64,000 bases of DNA from WHSW01 sp963767285 (GTDB taxonomy: Bacteria > Actinomycetota > Thermoleophilia > Solirubrobacterales > 70-9), in assembly GCA_963767285.1 (NCBI GenBank), contig CAVYDJ010000002.1, positions 558,001-622,000 of the forward strand, read 5' to 3'. The notes under the pieces were generated by a model that made no database searches, had not been told where the DNA came from, and saw only the letters and a program-made list of their open reading frames with translations. Position numbers and translations under genes: made by a program. Shown here in pieces: positions 25,677 through 34,038 of the stretch. Position 1 is the first letter of the stretch. Each line of letters starts with the position of its first letter.

Positions 25677-25710
25677 TGCTCGCCAGCCTAGCCCAGCGGG
25701 GTCGCCGCGT

Positions 25711-26055
25711 CTACTTCAGCTTCAGCTTGTAGTTGTGGGTCTCGGAGTTCGCCGTCCCGCCGGTCGGCGTGTAGGTCGCCTTGAGCTTGAACTTGAGCTT
25801 GCCGGTCTTCTTGCCCTTGGCGGCCTTCTTGAGCTTCTTCAGGCCCTTCTTGTTCGGCTTGATGACCGCCTTGACCTTGCCGGGACCCTTGGCGGTGACC
25901 TTGCCCGCCTTGATCAGCTTCTTTTTCTTCGCCAGCTCGGCGCGGTTCTGGCCGAGGCTCTGCACCCACTCCAACAGGCCCGCTCCGGGCAGGTTGACCT
26001 TCAAGGTCAGCCACCCCTTCTTGGTGTTGAACTTGCCCTTGTTGGGGAGGTTGAA
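25711..26055. repeat. 345 bp near-identical repeat, copy 2
   Basis: Partner of 22578-22922, offset 3133 bases, same orientation. Confidence 0.9.
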
Positions 26056-28818
26056 GTCGTTGCTGGGCAGTACGGGCGGGGGGGTCGGGTCGACGTGCAC
26101 GCTGGCCTTCCAGGGCTCGAGACCCGTCAGGCCGTCGTCGGCCGAGAAGAAGATTGCGCCGCCGGCCTCGGTCATGTTTCGGGGGCGGGATCCCACCTCG
26201 CCGGGACGGATGTCGCTGACCAGCTCGGTGCTCCCGCCCTCGTGCTTCCACAGCTCGAACCCGTGCGTCCCGTCGTTGGCTCGGAAGAGGAGCGCGCCGC
26301 CGGTGTTCAAGAAGTAGCCCGTGTTGGTGCCCGCTGTGATGCTCGTCGGAGCGCCCGGCCGGATGTCGGCGGTCAGCGCCGTCCCGGCCTCGGAGCCGTC
26401 GGATTGCCACAGCTCGGCTCCGCTCGTCCCGTCGTTGGCGGTGAAGAAGACCGTGCCGCCGACGTCCGTGATGTTGCCCGGATCGCCGCTCTCGGCCCCG
26501 GGCCGGATGTCCCTGACCAGCACCGTGCCGGCGTCGGTGCCGTCGGACTTCCACAGCTCGAGCCCGCTCGTCCCGTCGTTGGCGTTGAAGAAGAGCGTGT
26601 CACCGACGTTGGTGAGGCGCTCCGGGGCGCTGGCCATTGCGCCCGGCCGGATGTCCTTGACGAGCACCGTGCCGGCCTCGGTGCCGTCGGACCGCCACAG
26701 CTCGTATCCGCCCGTCCCGTCGTTGGCCCTGAAGAAGACCAGCGCACCGACGGCGGCGAAGTTCCTCGGAGAGCTGCCAATGGCGGCCGGCCGGACGTCC
26801 TTGACCGGCACCGTGCCAGGGCCCGTGCCGTCCGACTTCCACACCTCGCGTCCGATCGTCCCGTCATCGGCGCTGAAGAAGAGCGTGCCACCGGAGGTGC
26901 CGAAATAGGTCGGGTAGCTGCCCGGGAGGCCCAGCCGGATGTCCTTGACCAGCACCGTGCCGGCCTCGGTGCCGTCGGACTTCCACAGCTCGCCGCCGCC
27001 AGTCCCGTCCGTGGCTCTGAAGAACAGCGTGCCGCCGACGTTGATGAGGTCGCCGATGAAGCTGTGCCCTGCCCCCGGCCGGATGTCCTTGACCAGCACC
27101 GTGCCTGCGGCGGTGCCGTCCGACTTCCACAGCTCGTAGCCGTTCGTGCCGTCGCCGGCCCGGAAGAAGAGCGTGCCGCCGACCGCCGTGAGCTCGCTCG
27201 GGTAGCTGCTCTGCTCGCCGGGCTTGATGTCGGAGACCAGCACGGTGCCCGCCGCGGTCCCGTCGGACTTCCAGAGCTCATACCCGTTGGCGCGGTCGAC
27301 GGCGGCGAACAGAACGGTGCCGCCGACGTTCGTCCATCCGTACGGGTAGCCGCTTGCCGTGCCGCCCCCGATGTCTCGGACGACCATCGTCCCGCCTGCG
27401 GTGCCGTCCGACCTCCACAGCTCCTCTCCGGTGGCGCCGTCGTCGGCGCTGAAGAACAGCGTGCCGCCGAGGTTGATCAGGTCGCGCGGCTCACTGCTCT
27501 CACCGCCCGGCCGGAGGTCCTTGACCAGCACCGTGCCGGCCGCCGAGCCGTCCGACCTCCAGAGCTCCTCCCCGCTCGTCCCGTCGTTGGCCCGGAAGAA
27601 GAGCGTGGCGCCAACTGCGGTCAGCAGGTTCAGATCGCCGTTCGGAGCCCCGGGGGCGATGTCCTTGACCGGCTGCGTGTTCGCGTTCGTGCCGTCGGAC
27701 TTCCACAACTCGGATCCGTTCGTCCCGTCGTTGGCCGCGAAGAAGACGGTGCCGCCGACGATCGTCAGGTCACCCGGATAGCTGTTCGGAGCGCCCGGTT
27801 GGATGTCCTTGACCGGCACTGTGCCGGGGCCGGTGCCGTTGGACCTCCACAGCTCGGTTCCGGTGGCTCCGTCGTTCGCACTGAAGAGAAGCGTGCCGGC
27901 GAAGTTCGTGAGCCGGCCCGGCGAGCTGCCCCCTGGACCGGGCTGGATGTCCTTGACCTGTGCCGCGTTGCCCACGGCGCCGGTCGACATCCACAGCTCG
28001 CGTCCGGCTCCGGCCGAGTTGGCCGCGAAGAAGAGCGTGCCGCCGACCGTGACGAGTTCGGTCGGGTACGCGCTCGACGCCCCAGGCACGATGTCCTTGA
28101 CGACCATCGTGCCGCCCTCCGTCCCGTCGGACCTCCACAGCTCGACGCCGCTGGTCCCGTCGTTTGCCCGGAAGAGGGCGGTGCCGCCGAGGCTGGTCAG
28201 AGAGCTCAGGTAGCTGCCCATCGCCCCCGGCCGGATGTCCTTGACCAGCGTCGTGCCCGCCTCCGTGCCGTTCGACTTCCACAGCTCGGAGCCGGAGGTG
28301 CCGTCGTTGGCCCGGAAGAACAGCGTGCCGCCGATGTCGGCGAGCTCGCTGATGTTGGCGTTCGCCTCGCCCGGCCGGATGTCCTCGACCAGCACCGTGC
28401 CGCCCGCCGTCCCGTCGGACTTCCACAGCTCGTCCCCGGCGGACCCGTCGTTGGCCCTGAAGTAGAGGGTGCCGCCGACGTTGGTGAGGTGGTACGGATA
28501 GCTGCCGTAGCCCCCGGGCCGGATGTCCTTGACCAGGACCGTTCCGCCGGCGGTGCCGTCGGACCTCCACAGCTCGAACCCGCCGGCGCCGTCGTCGGCG
28601 CTGAAGTAGAGCGTGCCGCCGATGTTGACCGGGTCGATGGTCTCGCTGCCGGCGCCATCGGTTCGAATGTCGAGCGGTTGTACGACGTCGAAGGTGGCGG
28701 CGTCGGCGGCCGCCGGGGCGCCGAGGGTCAGCGCGGCGGTTGCGGCGAGCGTCCGCGAGCGCGACGGCGCCGAGTGCCTCCGGCGTTTCGCCCGTGCCCG
28801 ACGTTGGCGTTGGCTCAC
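25711..28818 (-). CDS. Giant secreted ELW-SDGT repeat protein, copy 2
   Basis: 1035 residues from the GTG at 28818, chosen because it gives the same basic leader (SQRQRRARAKRRRHSAP) as copy 1; an in-frame start at 28947 adds 43 unlikely residues. It again has 17 repeats and a degenerate eighteenth, with one S-TGAVGNAAQV variant at the same repeat position as in copy 1, so both derive from one parent gene. Outside the shared 3' end the repeats have diverged. Ends 34 bases before copy 1 starts; probably one transcript. Confidence 0.85.
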   Translation of the reverse strand: MSQRQRRARAKRRRHSAPSRSRTLAATAALTLGAPAAADAATFDVVQPLDIRTDGAGSETIDPVNIGGTLYFSADDGAGGFELWRSDGTAGGTVLVKDIRPGGYGSYPYHLTNVGGTLYFRANDGSAGDELWKSDGTAGGTVLVEDIRPGEANANISELADIGGTLFFRANDGTSGSELWKSNGTEAGTTLVKDIRPGAMGSYLSSLTSLGGTALFRANDGTSGVELWRSDGTEGGTMVVKDIVPGASSAYPTELVTVGGTLFFAANSAGAGRELWMSTGAVGNAAQVKDIQPGPGGSSPGRLTNFAGTLLFSANDGATGTELWRSNGTGPGTVPVKDIQPGAPNSYPGDLTIVGGTVFFAANDGTNGSELWKSDGTNANTQPVKDIAPGAPNGDLNLLTAVGATLFFRANDGTSGEELWRSDGSAAGTVLVKDLRPGGESSEPRDLINLGGTLFFSADDGATGEELWRSDGTAGGTMVVRDIGGGTASGYPYGWTNVGGTVLFAAVDRANGYELWKSDGTAAGTVLVSDIKPGEQSSYPSELTAVGGTLFFRAGDGTNGYELWKSDGTAAGTVLVKDIRPGAGHSFIGDLINVGGTLFFRATDGTGGGELWKSDGTEAGTVLVKDIRLGLPGSYPTYFGTSGGTLFFSADDGTIGREVWKSDGTGPGTVPVKDVRPAAIGSSPRNFAAVGALVFFRANDGTGGYELWRSDGTEAGTVLVKDIRPGAMASAPERLTNVGDTLFFNANDGTSGLELWKSDGTDAGTVLVRDIRPGAESGDPGNITDVGGTVFFTANDGTSGAELWQSDGSEAGTALTADIRPGAPTSITAGTNTGYFLNTGGALLFRANDGTHGFELWKHEGGSTELVSDIRPGEVGSRPRNMTEAGGAIFFSADDGLTGLEPWKASVHVDPTPPPVLPSNDFNLPNKGKFNTKKGWLTLKVNLPGAGLLEWVQSLGQNRAELAKKKKLIKAGKVTAKGPGKVKAVIKPNKKGLKKLKKAAKGKKTGKLKFKLKATYTPTGGTANSETHNYKLKLK

Positions 28819-28846
28819 TGCGGGCAACCTATACGATCGCGCGACG

Positions 28847-29263
28847 ATGACAAACAAGCTGAAACTCGCCGCCCTGTCGACACTTTCCACCGCCGCGCTG
28901 TTGGCGCTGACCGTCATGGCTGGCGCAACGCCGACCCAGATCGACAACTACTGCTCACCCTCCGGCGACGTCTGCCAGGAGATCACGATTTCGAAGAAGG
29001 GCGGCAAGGTGAAGTTCAGCCTGTTCAGCTTCACGGCCGCGGTCCAGGGCGATTACACGCTCTGCGTCAAGGGTCCGCACGGCAAGGAATGCAAGGACTT
29101 CGTCCTCGAGCAGCTGCCGGATGAAGAGGTGTGGTCCGACAAGGTCAACTGGGAGAAGGAGTTCCCGAGCGACTTCGGCAGCTACCTGGTGAAGTGGAAG
29201 TACATGGGCGAGAAGCTCGGCAAGAAGCTGCGCTTCGAGGTCGGCCAGCCGGGCGAGGGCTGA
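28847..29263 (+). CDS. Small secreted protein, function unknown
   Basis: 138 residues from the ATG at 28847, which starts a good signal peptide (LAALSTLSTAALLALTVMAG). The mature part has four Cys (NYCSPSGDVCQEI, YTLCVKGPHGKECKDF) that could form two disulfides, and a beta-rich centre (GGKVKFSLFSFTAAV). Divergent from the ELW-repeat operon with only 28 bases between the starts, so promoter elements must overlap. Not recognised. Confidence 0.65.
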   Translation: MTNKLKLAALSTLSTAALLALTVMAGATPTQIDNYCSPSGDVCQEITISKKGGKVKFSLFSFTAAVQGDYTLCVKGPHGKECKDFVLEQLPDEEVWSDKVNWEKEFPSDFGSYLVKWKYMGEKLGKKLRFEVGQPGEG

Positions 29264-29297
29264 TCCCTCGCGGCCTCCGGTCCGTATCCCTTGGTGG

Positions 29298-29867
29298 ATG
29301 GGCCTGAGGTCGCTCGTGATCCTCGTTGTGGTCGCCGCCCTTGCGGGCTGCGGTGACGACGGCGTGAGCGCCCCGCCTGCAGAGGCCGGGCCGGTGCTGA
29401 GCGGCTCGCTGCCGCTGCTCAACGGCGAGCCTCAGGATCTGAGCGAGTACCGGGGTGACGTCGTGCTTGTCGTCAACACGGCCAGCGAGTGCGGGTTCAC
29501 CCCGCAGTTCGAGGGGCTCGAGGAGCTCTACCGCCGCCACCGCGACGACGGCTTCGTCATCCTCGGCTTCCCGGCCGACGACGTCGCCGACCAGGAACCC
29601 CTCGACGACGAGGCGATCGCCGAGTTCTGCGAGGAGAACTTCGGCGTCTCGTTCCCGATGTTCGCGAAGTCGAACGTGGTCGACGAGCCGCTCAACCCGG
29701 TGTACGAGCGGCTCAACTCCGCCGCAGGGCCGCCGAGCTGGAACTTCAACAAGTACCTGCTCGACCGCTCAGGCGAGGTCGTCGAGCACTACGACGCCGG
29801 CACCGGGCCGGACGATCCGGCGCTGACGGCCGAAGTCGAAAGGCTGTTGCGCGACGCCAGAACGTGA
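29298..29867 (+). CDS. Glutathione peroxidase-like lipoprotein
   Basis: 189 residues. A lipoprotein signal ends in LAGC. The thioredoxin-fold domain has the GPx motif VNTASECGFTPQFEGLEEL with a peroxidatic Cys in place of selenocysteine, and the later WNFNKYLLDRSGEVV motif with the conserved Trp and Asn. Reduces peroxides, normally with thioredoxin in Cys-type enzymes. The second motif (ILGFPADD) differs from the usual GFPCNQF and lacks its resolving Cys and Gln. Membrane-anchored outside the cell. Confidence 0.88.
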   Translation: MGLRSLVILVVVAALAGCGDDGVSAPPAEAGPVLSGSLPLLNGEPQDLSEYRGDVVLVVNTASECGFTPQFEGLEELYRRHRDDGFVILGFPADDVADQEPLDDEAIAEFCEENFGVSFPMFAKSNVVDEPLNPVYERLNSAAGPPSWNFNKYLLDRSGEVVEHYDAGTGPDDPALTAEVERLLRDART

Positions 29868-29899
29868 AAGGATCGGGCCGAGCGAACTAGGAGGGGAAC

Positions 29900-31878
29900 G
29901 TGATGCGTACCGCCCGGACCTTTGCCCTGATCCTCGGCCTGCTGCTGGTCTTTGCGCCCGCCGCGAACAGCGCGGTGACGGTGTCGTCGAGCGGCGGCGC
30001 GATCAGCGTGCAGGGGGACAACGCTCCCAACAACCTCGTTGTCACGATCAACGGCGCGAACTACCGGTTCAGTGGGGCGACCGCCGCGGGTCCAGGCTGT
30101 GTGGGAGCCGGGCCGGTGGACTGTCCGATGGCGGGCGTGACCTCGATCACCGCCTCACTGCTCAAGGACGTCGACGTCTGGGACTCGACCGGGATCAACA
30201 TCCCGACGACCGTCGACCTCGGCGAAGGCTTCTTCTTCACCTTCCAGCGCGCGCAAACCGGTGACGCGGCCGACACGATCATCGGCGGCCCCGACCCCGA
30301 GAGCGACATCGTCACGGCCGGCGGCAACGACACGATCCGCCTGCTCGGCGGCAACGACGCCGCCACCGAGTTCATCTTCACCGGCGGGCTCGCCTCGCTC
30401 AACGCCGGGCCGGGCGACGACACGATCGACCTTGGCGACGGGGTTGACGGCGGCGCGGGCTTCCTGGCGTTCATCGACGGCGGCCCGGGCAACGACACCT
30501 ACGACCTCGGCCCCGGCAACGATCGCAACGTCAACGAGTTGACGTTCCCAGGTAGCGGCGCGGACACCGTGCTTACAGGCCCCGGTGACGACGGCGCCCC
30601 CATCGGGTTCAGCACGAGCGACGGCGACGACACGCTCGACGGCGGACCGGGCAACGACCAGGGGTTCTTCGGTGGCCCGGGTGCAGACACGCTTCGCGGC
30701 GGTGCCGACGAGGACATCCTGCGGACCGAGAGCGACGAGTTCAACGACCTCGTCGAGGGTGGCGCGGGCGACGACTCGCTCAGCATCGACTTCGTCGGGG
30801 CGAACATCGGCGAGCCGAACAACAGCGACTCGCTCTTCGGCGGCTCGGGTCGCGACAACATCGCGGCCCTCAACGTCGGAGCCCCGGCGATCTTCACGGC
30901 CGACGGGGTTGCCGACGACGGTTACGCCAATGCACCCAGGACCGCCAACATCGGCCCGGACATCGAGCTCATGGTCGGCGGCCCGGACAACGACGGGCTC
31001 GTCGGCGGCCCCGGGACGCTCGAGATCCGCGGCGCGGGCGGCGACGACACGATCAGCGCTGGCAGCGTCGGGACGGTACTCGACGGCGGTGCCGGGGGCG
31101 ACACCCTGAACGGCGGCCCCGCCGACGATGTGCTGCTTGGCGGGCAGGGGATCGACGGGCTCAACGGCAACGACGGCGACGACCTGCTCAACGGCGGATC
31201 CGATGCCGACGCGATCAACGGCGGCAACGGCACGGACACCGGGGACTGGACGGGCGCCCAGAGCCCCGTGACCCTGACCCCCGGCGACGCGGTTCCCGAC
31301 GGTGAGGTGAACGAGGGCGACCTACTCGGCGGCGACGTCGAGAACCTGCTGACCGGCGGGTTCAACGACACGGTCACCGGACCGCCCGGTCCGAGCCTGC
31401 TCTCCACCGGAGCCGGCGACGACACGATCACCGCCAACGACGGCGCCGCCGACGACGTGCTCTGCGGCACCGGCGACGATGACGTCAACGCCGACGAGGT
31501 CGACGCGGTCGAGACCGTGGGCGCCGAGCGCTGCGAGCAGGTGACCGAATGCTCGCGCCCGAGCCCGACCCGACGCTCGGAGCCAAGAAGAAGGTCGACA
31601 AGAAGGGGCGCGCGAAGGTCACGGTCGGCTGCCCGGCCGGCGGCGACCCGTGCTTCGGCGACGTCGGACTGGTCGACAAGAAGGGGGAGACGCTGTCGCG
31701 GACGGGAGAGTTCGGCATCCAGCCGGGGGAGACCCAGACCGTCACCCTGAAGCTCGACAAGGACGCGCTCGAGAAGCTCGAGAAGGCGAACAAGCTCAAG
31801 GCGCAGATCCTCGCCGAGCTCGACGTCGGGGACGGGCTGATCCGCAAGTTGTTCCAGAACGTGAAGCTGAAGGGCTGA
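29900..31878 (+). pseudogene. RTX-like Ca-binding repeat protein, frameshifted near the C-terminus
   Basis: Starts at GTG 29900 or ATG 29903 behind AGGAGGGG. After a signal peptide (FALILGLLLVFAPAANSA) there are many hemolysin-type nonapeptide units (GGPGNDTYDLGPGN, GGAGDDSLS, GGPADDVLLGGQG), which bind Ca as a beta-roll outside the cell. Frame one turns into Arg/Ser-rich nonsense after ERCEQV (~31545) while another frame resumes with LAPEPDPTLGAKKKVDKKGR and a basic C-terminal domain to a stop at 31878. A single-base indel at 31545-31558 explains both. The intact product would be ~659 residues. Confidence 0.8.
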
Positions 31879-31883
31879 GCGCG

Positions 31884-32595
31884 CTAGATCGGCTGCGAGG
31901 TCGGCCGGATCAGGATCTCGTTGACGTCGACGCGCTCGGGCTGCTCGAGCGCGTAGATGACCGCCCGCGCGATGTCGTCTTCGTGCAGCGCCCGCTCGGG
32001 TCCCGGGCGGTCGTCGAAGAACGGCGTGTCGACCATTCCGGGCTCGATCAGGGTGACGCGCACGCCCTGGTTCTCGTGCATCTGGCGCAGCTCCTGGCGC
32101 AGCGCCTCGCCGATCGCGGTCACCGCCCACTTGGTCGCCGAGTACAGCGAGCCCGGGCAGCGCGCGCCGGCCCGCGACCGAGCTGGTGATCAGATAGTGG
32201 CCGGTGCCGCGCTCGAGCAGGTGGGGGAGGGTGGCGCGGATCGTCAGCGCGACCCCGTAGACGTTGGTCAGCACCATCTCGCGCCAGTGCTCGGGCGACT
32301 CCTCGAGGAAGCCGCGGGTGGCGCCGAAGCCGGCGTTCGCGAACACGGCGTCGAAGCCGCCGAAGGCGTCGTGCGCGGCGGCGGCGAGCGCCTCGTTGTC
32401 GGCCCACTCGGTGACGTCGCAGCGGACCGCGATCGCCCGCTCCGGTCCCCCGAGCTCGGCCGCCAGATCATCGAGCTTGTCCTGCGAGCGGGCGCCTAGG
32501 ACCAGCCGGTAGCCGCGCTCGGCCGCCGCGCGGGCGGTCGCGGCGCCGATGCCGCTCGAGGCGCCGGTGATCAGCAGGACGGGGTCGTCGGCCAT
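31884..32595 (-). pseudogene. SDR-family oxidoreductase, frameshifted
   Basis: The N-terminal frame has the Rossmann motif LITGASSGIGAATARAA, NAG (FANAGFGATRG) and the catalytic Ser (LITSSVAG). The catalytic Tyr-Lys lies in the neighbouring frame (LYSATKWAVTAIGEALRQEL), which also holds the C-terminus (IEPGMVDTPFFDDRPG). Removing one C from the run at 32152-32154 (G on the coding strand) restores ALPGSLYSATKWAV. The total length leaves a remainder of one base, as expected for one insertion. It would be a 236-residue NAD(P)-dependent alcohol dehydrogenase/reductase. Confidence 0.85.
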
Positions 32596-32644
32596 CGGAA
32601 GCTCACGGTACCCGAACCACGATCGCCATAATCGGGGGCTCACG

Positions 32645-33067
32645 ATGGACCCCGACCGCAAGCGAAAGATCCGCCTCGTCGTGGCGCTGAGCGCGGCCGT
32701 GCTGCTGGCGGTCGCGCTCGTCTACACGTCGTTTTCCGCCTCGAGCGAGACCAAGGAGCCCTCGGACCTGCACGGGGTGACCGGCGGCAACTACGAGCTG
32801 ACCGGCAAGGTCGCCGACGACTCGGTCTCACACCAGGGGACGGAGCTCCGCTTCGAGGTTGCCGACCGCGACGACCCATCGGCGACGATCCCGGTCGTCT
32901 ACACCGGCACGATCCCCGATCCGTTCCGCGAGGGACGCGAGGTGATCGTCTCCGGAACGGTCGATGACGGCACGTTCGTCGCCGAGAAGGACAGCCTGAT
33001 CACCAAGTGCCCGTCGAAGTTCGCCGACGAGGCTGCCGCCGACCCCGAGCACGTGATCATCCAGTAG
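32645..33067 (+). CDS. ccmE: Cytochrome c maturation haem chaperone CcmE
   Basis: 140 residues: an N-terminal membrane helix (IRLVVALSAAVLLAVALVYT) and an OB-fold periplasmic domain with LTGKV, PVVYTGTIPDPFREGREVIVSG and DSLITKCPSKF. Classical CcmE binds haem covalently through His in HDENY; here that position is Cys in a CxxxF motif, like the Cys-type CcmE known from Desulfovibrio (CxxxY). It hands haem to CcmF. ccmF lies ~1 kb downstream, separated by an STAS gene and a convergent lipoprotein gene. Confidence 0.92.
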   Translation: MDPDRKRKIRLVVALSAAVLLAVALVYTSFSASSETKEPSDLHGVTGGNYELTGKVADDSVSHQGTELRFEVADRDDPSATIPVVYTGTIPDPFREGREVIVSGTVDDGTFVAEKDSLITKCPSKFADEAAADPEHVIIQ

Positions 33068-33098
33068 CCAGGCGGGTAGGGGGACCATAGGGGGATCG

Positions 33099-33452
33099 AT
33101 GATCACCCATGCCTCCCTTCAGCCCGAGCTCGATTGCGAGCTGGTCGCCTTCTACGGCGAGCTCGACGCGGCCGCGGCGCCCGACGTCGAGACCCGCCTG
33201 CTGAGCGTTGCCGCGCCGCCGGCCGGCGGCCTGCTGATCGACCTTTGCAGTTGCGGCTTCATCGACTCACTGGGGATTGCGGCAATCGTCAGCGGGGCGC
33301 GGGCGATGATCGATCGCGGCTGTCCGGCGGCGATCGCCTGCGACCGCCCCAACGTGCGGCGGACGCTGGGGCTGGCCGGGGTCGACGATCTCGTCGACGT
33401 CTACTGGACCCGGGACGAGGCGGTCAGCGCGCTCACAGAAGCGGCGCGCTGA
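33099..33452 (+). CDS. STAS-domain protein (anti-sigma factor antagonist type)
   Basis: 117 residues. STAS pattern: VAFYGELDAAAAPDVETRL at the N-terminus, then LLIDLCSCGFIDSLGIAAIV with Ser in the D-S-x-G position that partner kinases phosphorylate, and RRTLGLAGVDDLVDV at the end. It may act in partner switching with an anti-sigma kinase; none is adjacent. Follows ccmE by 31 bases, with an unusual G-rich spacer (GGGTAGGGGGACC) near its start. Confidence 0.88.
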   Translation: MITHASLQPELDCELVAFYGELDAAAAPDVETRLLSVAAPPAGGLLIDLCSCGFIDSLGIAAIVSGARAMIDRGCPAAIACDRPNVRRTLGLAGVDDLVDVYWTRDEAVSALTEAAR

Positions 33453-33467
33453 CCGCTCTCTCAGCCG

Positions 33468-33926
33468 TCAGCCTCCGAACTCGGAGTTGATCTGGTCGAT
33501 CAGGCTGTTGACCTGGGTCTGGGCCTCGGTGACCGAGGTCTGCAGGTCGGTCGCTGCCTGCGCCGCCTGCTGCGCGTTGCCGCTCTCGAACGCGTCGGCG
33601 GCGTTGTTGATGTCCTCGGCGACGCTGCTGAGCTGCGTGGTGAGCTGTTCGTGCAGGTCGGCGACCTCCTCGGGCGGGTCGATCGCGGCGAGATCTTCCG
33701 CACCCTGGGCGAACGCGTCACCGATCTGACGGCCGACCTCCGCCGCCTCCTGCGGGTTGGTGGGCGCCGACGTGCTGGCCTCGGTGGCCGCGTCGGCGAT
33801 CTCCGTCTGGATCGAGTTCACCTCGTCGACGTAGTCGTTTTGCTCTTCGTTGCCGCAGCCGGCGGCGAGCGCGGCCGCTGCGGCGAGTGAGGTCACGACG
33901 GTCAGTACGCGTGCGCTTCGCTTCAT
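33468..33926 (-). CDS. Small lipoprotein with helical, Gln/Ala-rich body
   Basis: 152 residues from the ATG at 33926, preceded by GGAGGGACCAA on the coding strand. A lipobox LAAGC follows a Sec signal (VLTVVTSLAAAAALAAGC). The mature protein is almost entirely helical and acidic (EEVADLHEQLTTQLSSVAEDI, FESGNAQQAAQAATDLQ), consistent with a coiled coil on the outer face of the membrane. Function unknown. Lies on the opposite strand between the ccm genes. Confidence 0.75.
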   Translation of the reverse strand: MKRSARVLTVVTSLAAAAALAAGCGNEEQNDYVDEVNSIQTEIADAATEASTSAPTNPQEAAEVGRQIGDAFAQGAEDLAAIDPPEEVADLHEQLTTQLSSVAEDINNAADAFESGNAQQAAQAATDLQTSVTEAQTQVNSLIDQINSEFGG

Positions 33927-34038
33927 TTGGTCCCTCCGTGATGAGCACACCGGGGGCGGTGTGGACGACGCGCCTACCCTAACCGCCGCGACGGCGTTGC
34001 GATAATCGCCAGGTGCCGCACCCCGGAGCCTCCGTCTG

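Noticed and set aside
22578..28818. CRISPR-like regular repeats
   Set aside because: The ~145-base period is coding, imperfect and in frame with the 48-residue protein repeat; there are no short identical repeats with unique spacers.
25381..29124. 1247-residue plus-strand frame across the ELW-repeat genes
   Set aside because: Its repetitive look comes only from the repeats of the minus-strand genes read in antisense.
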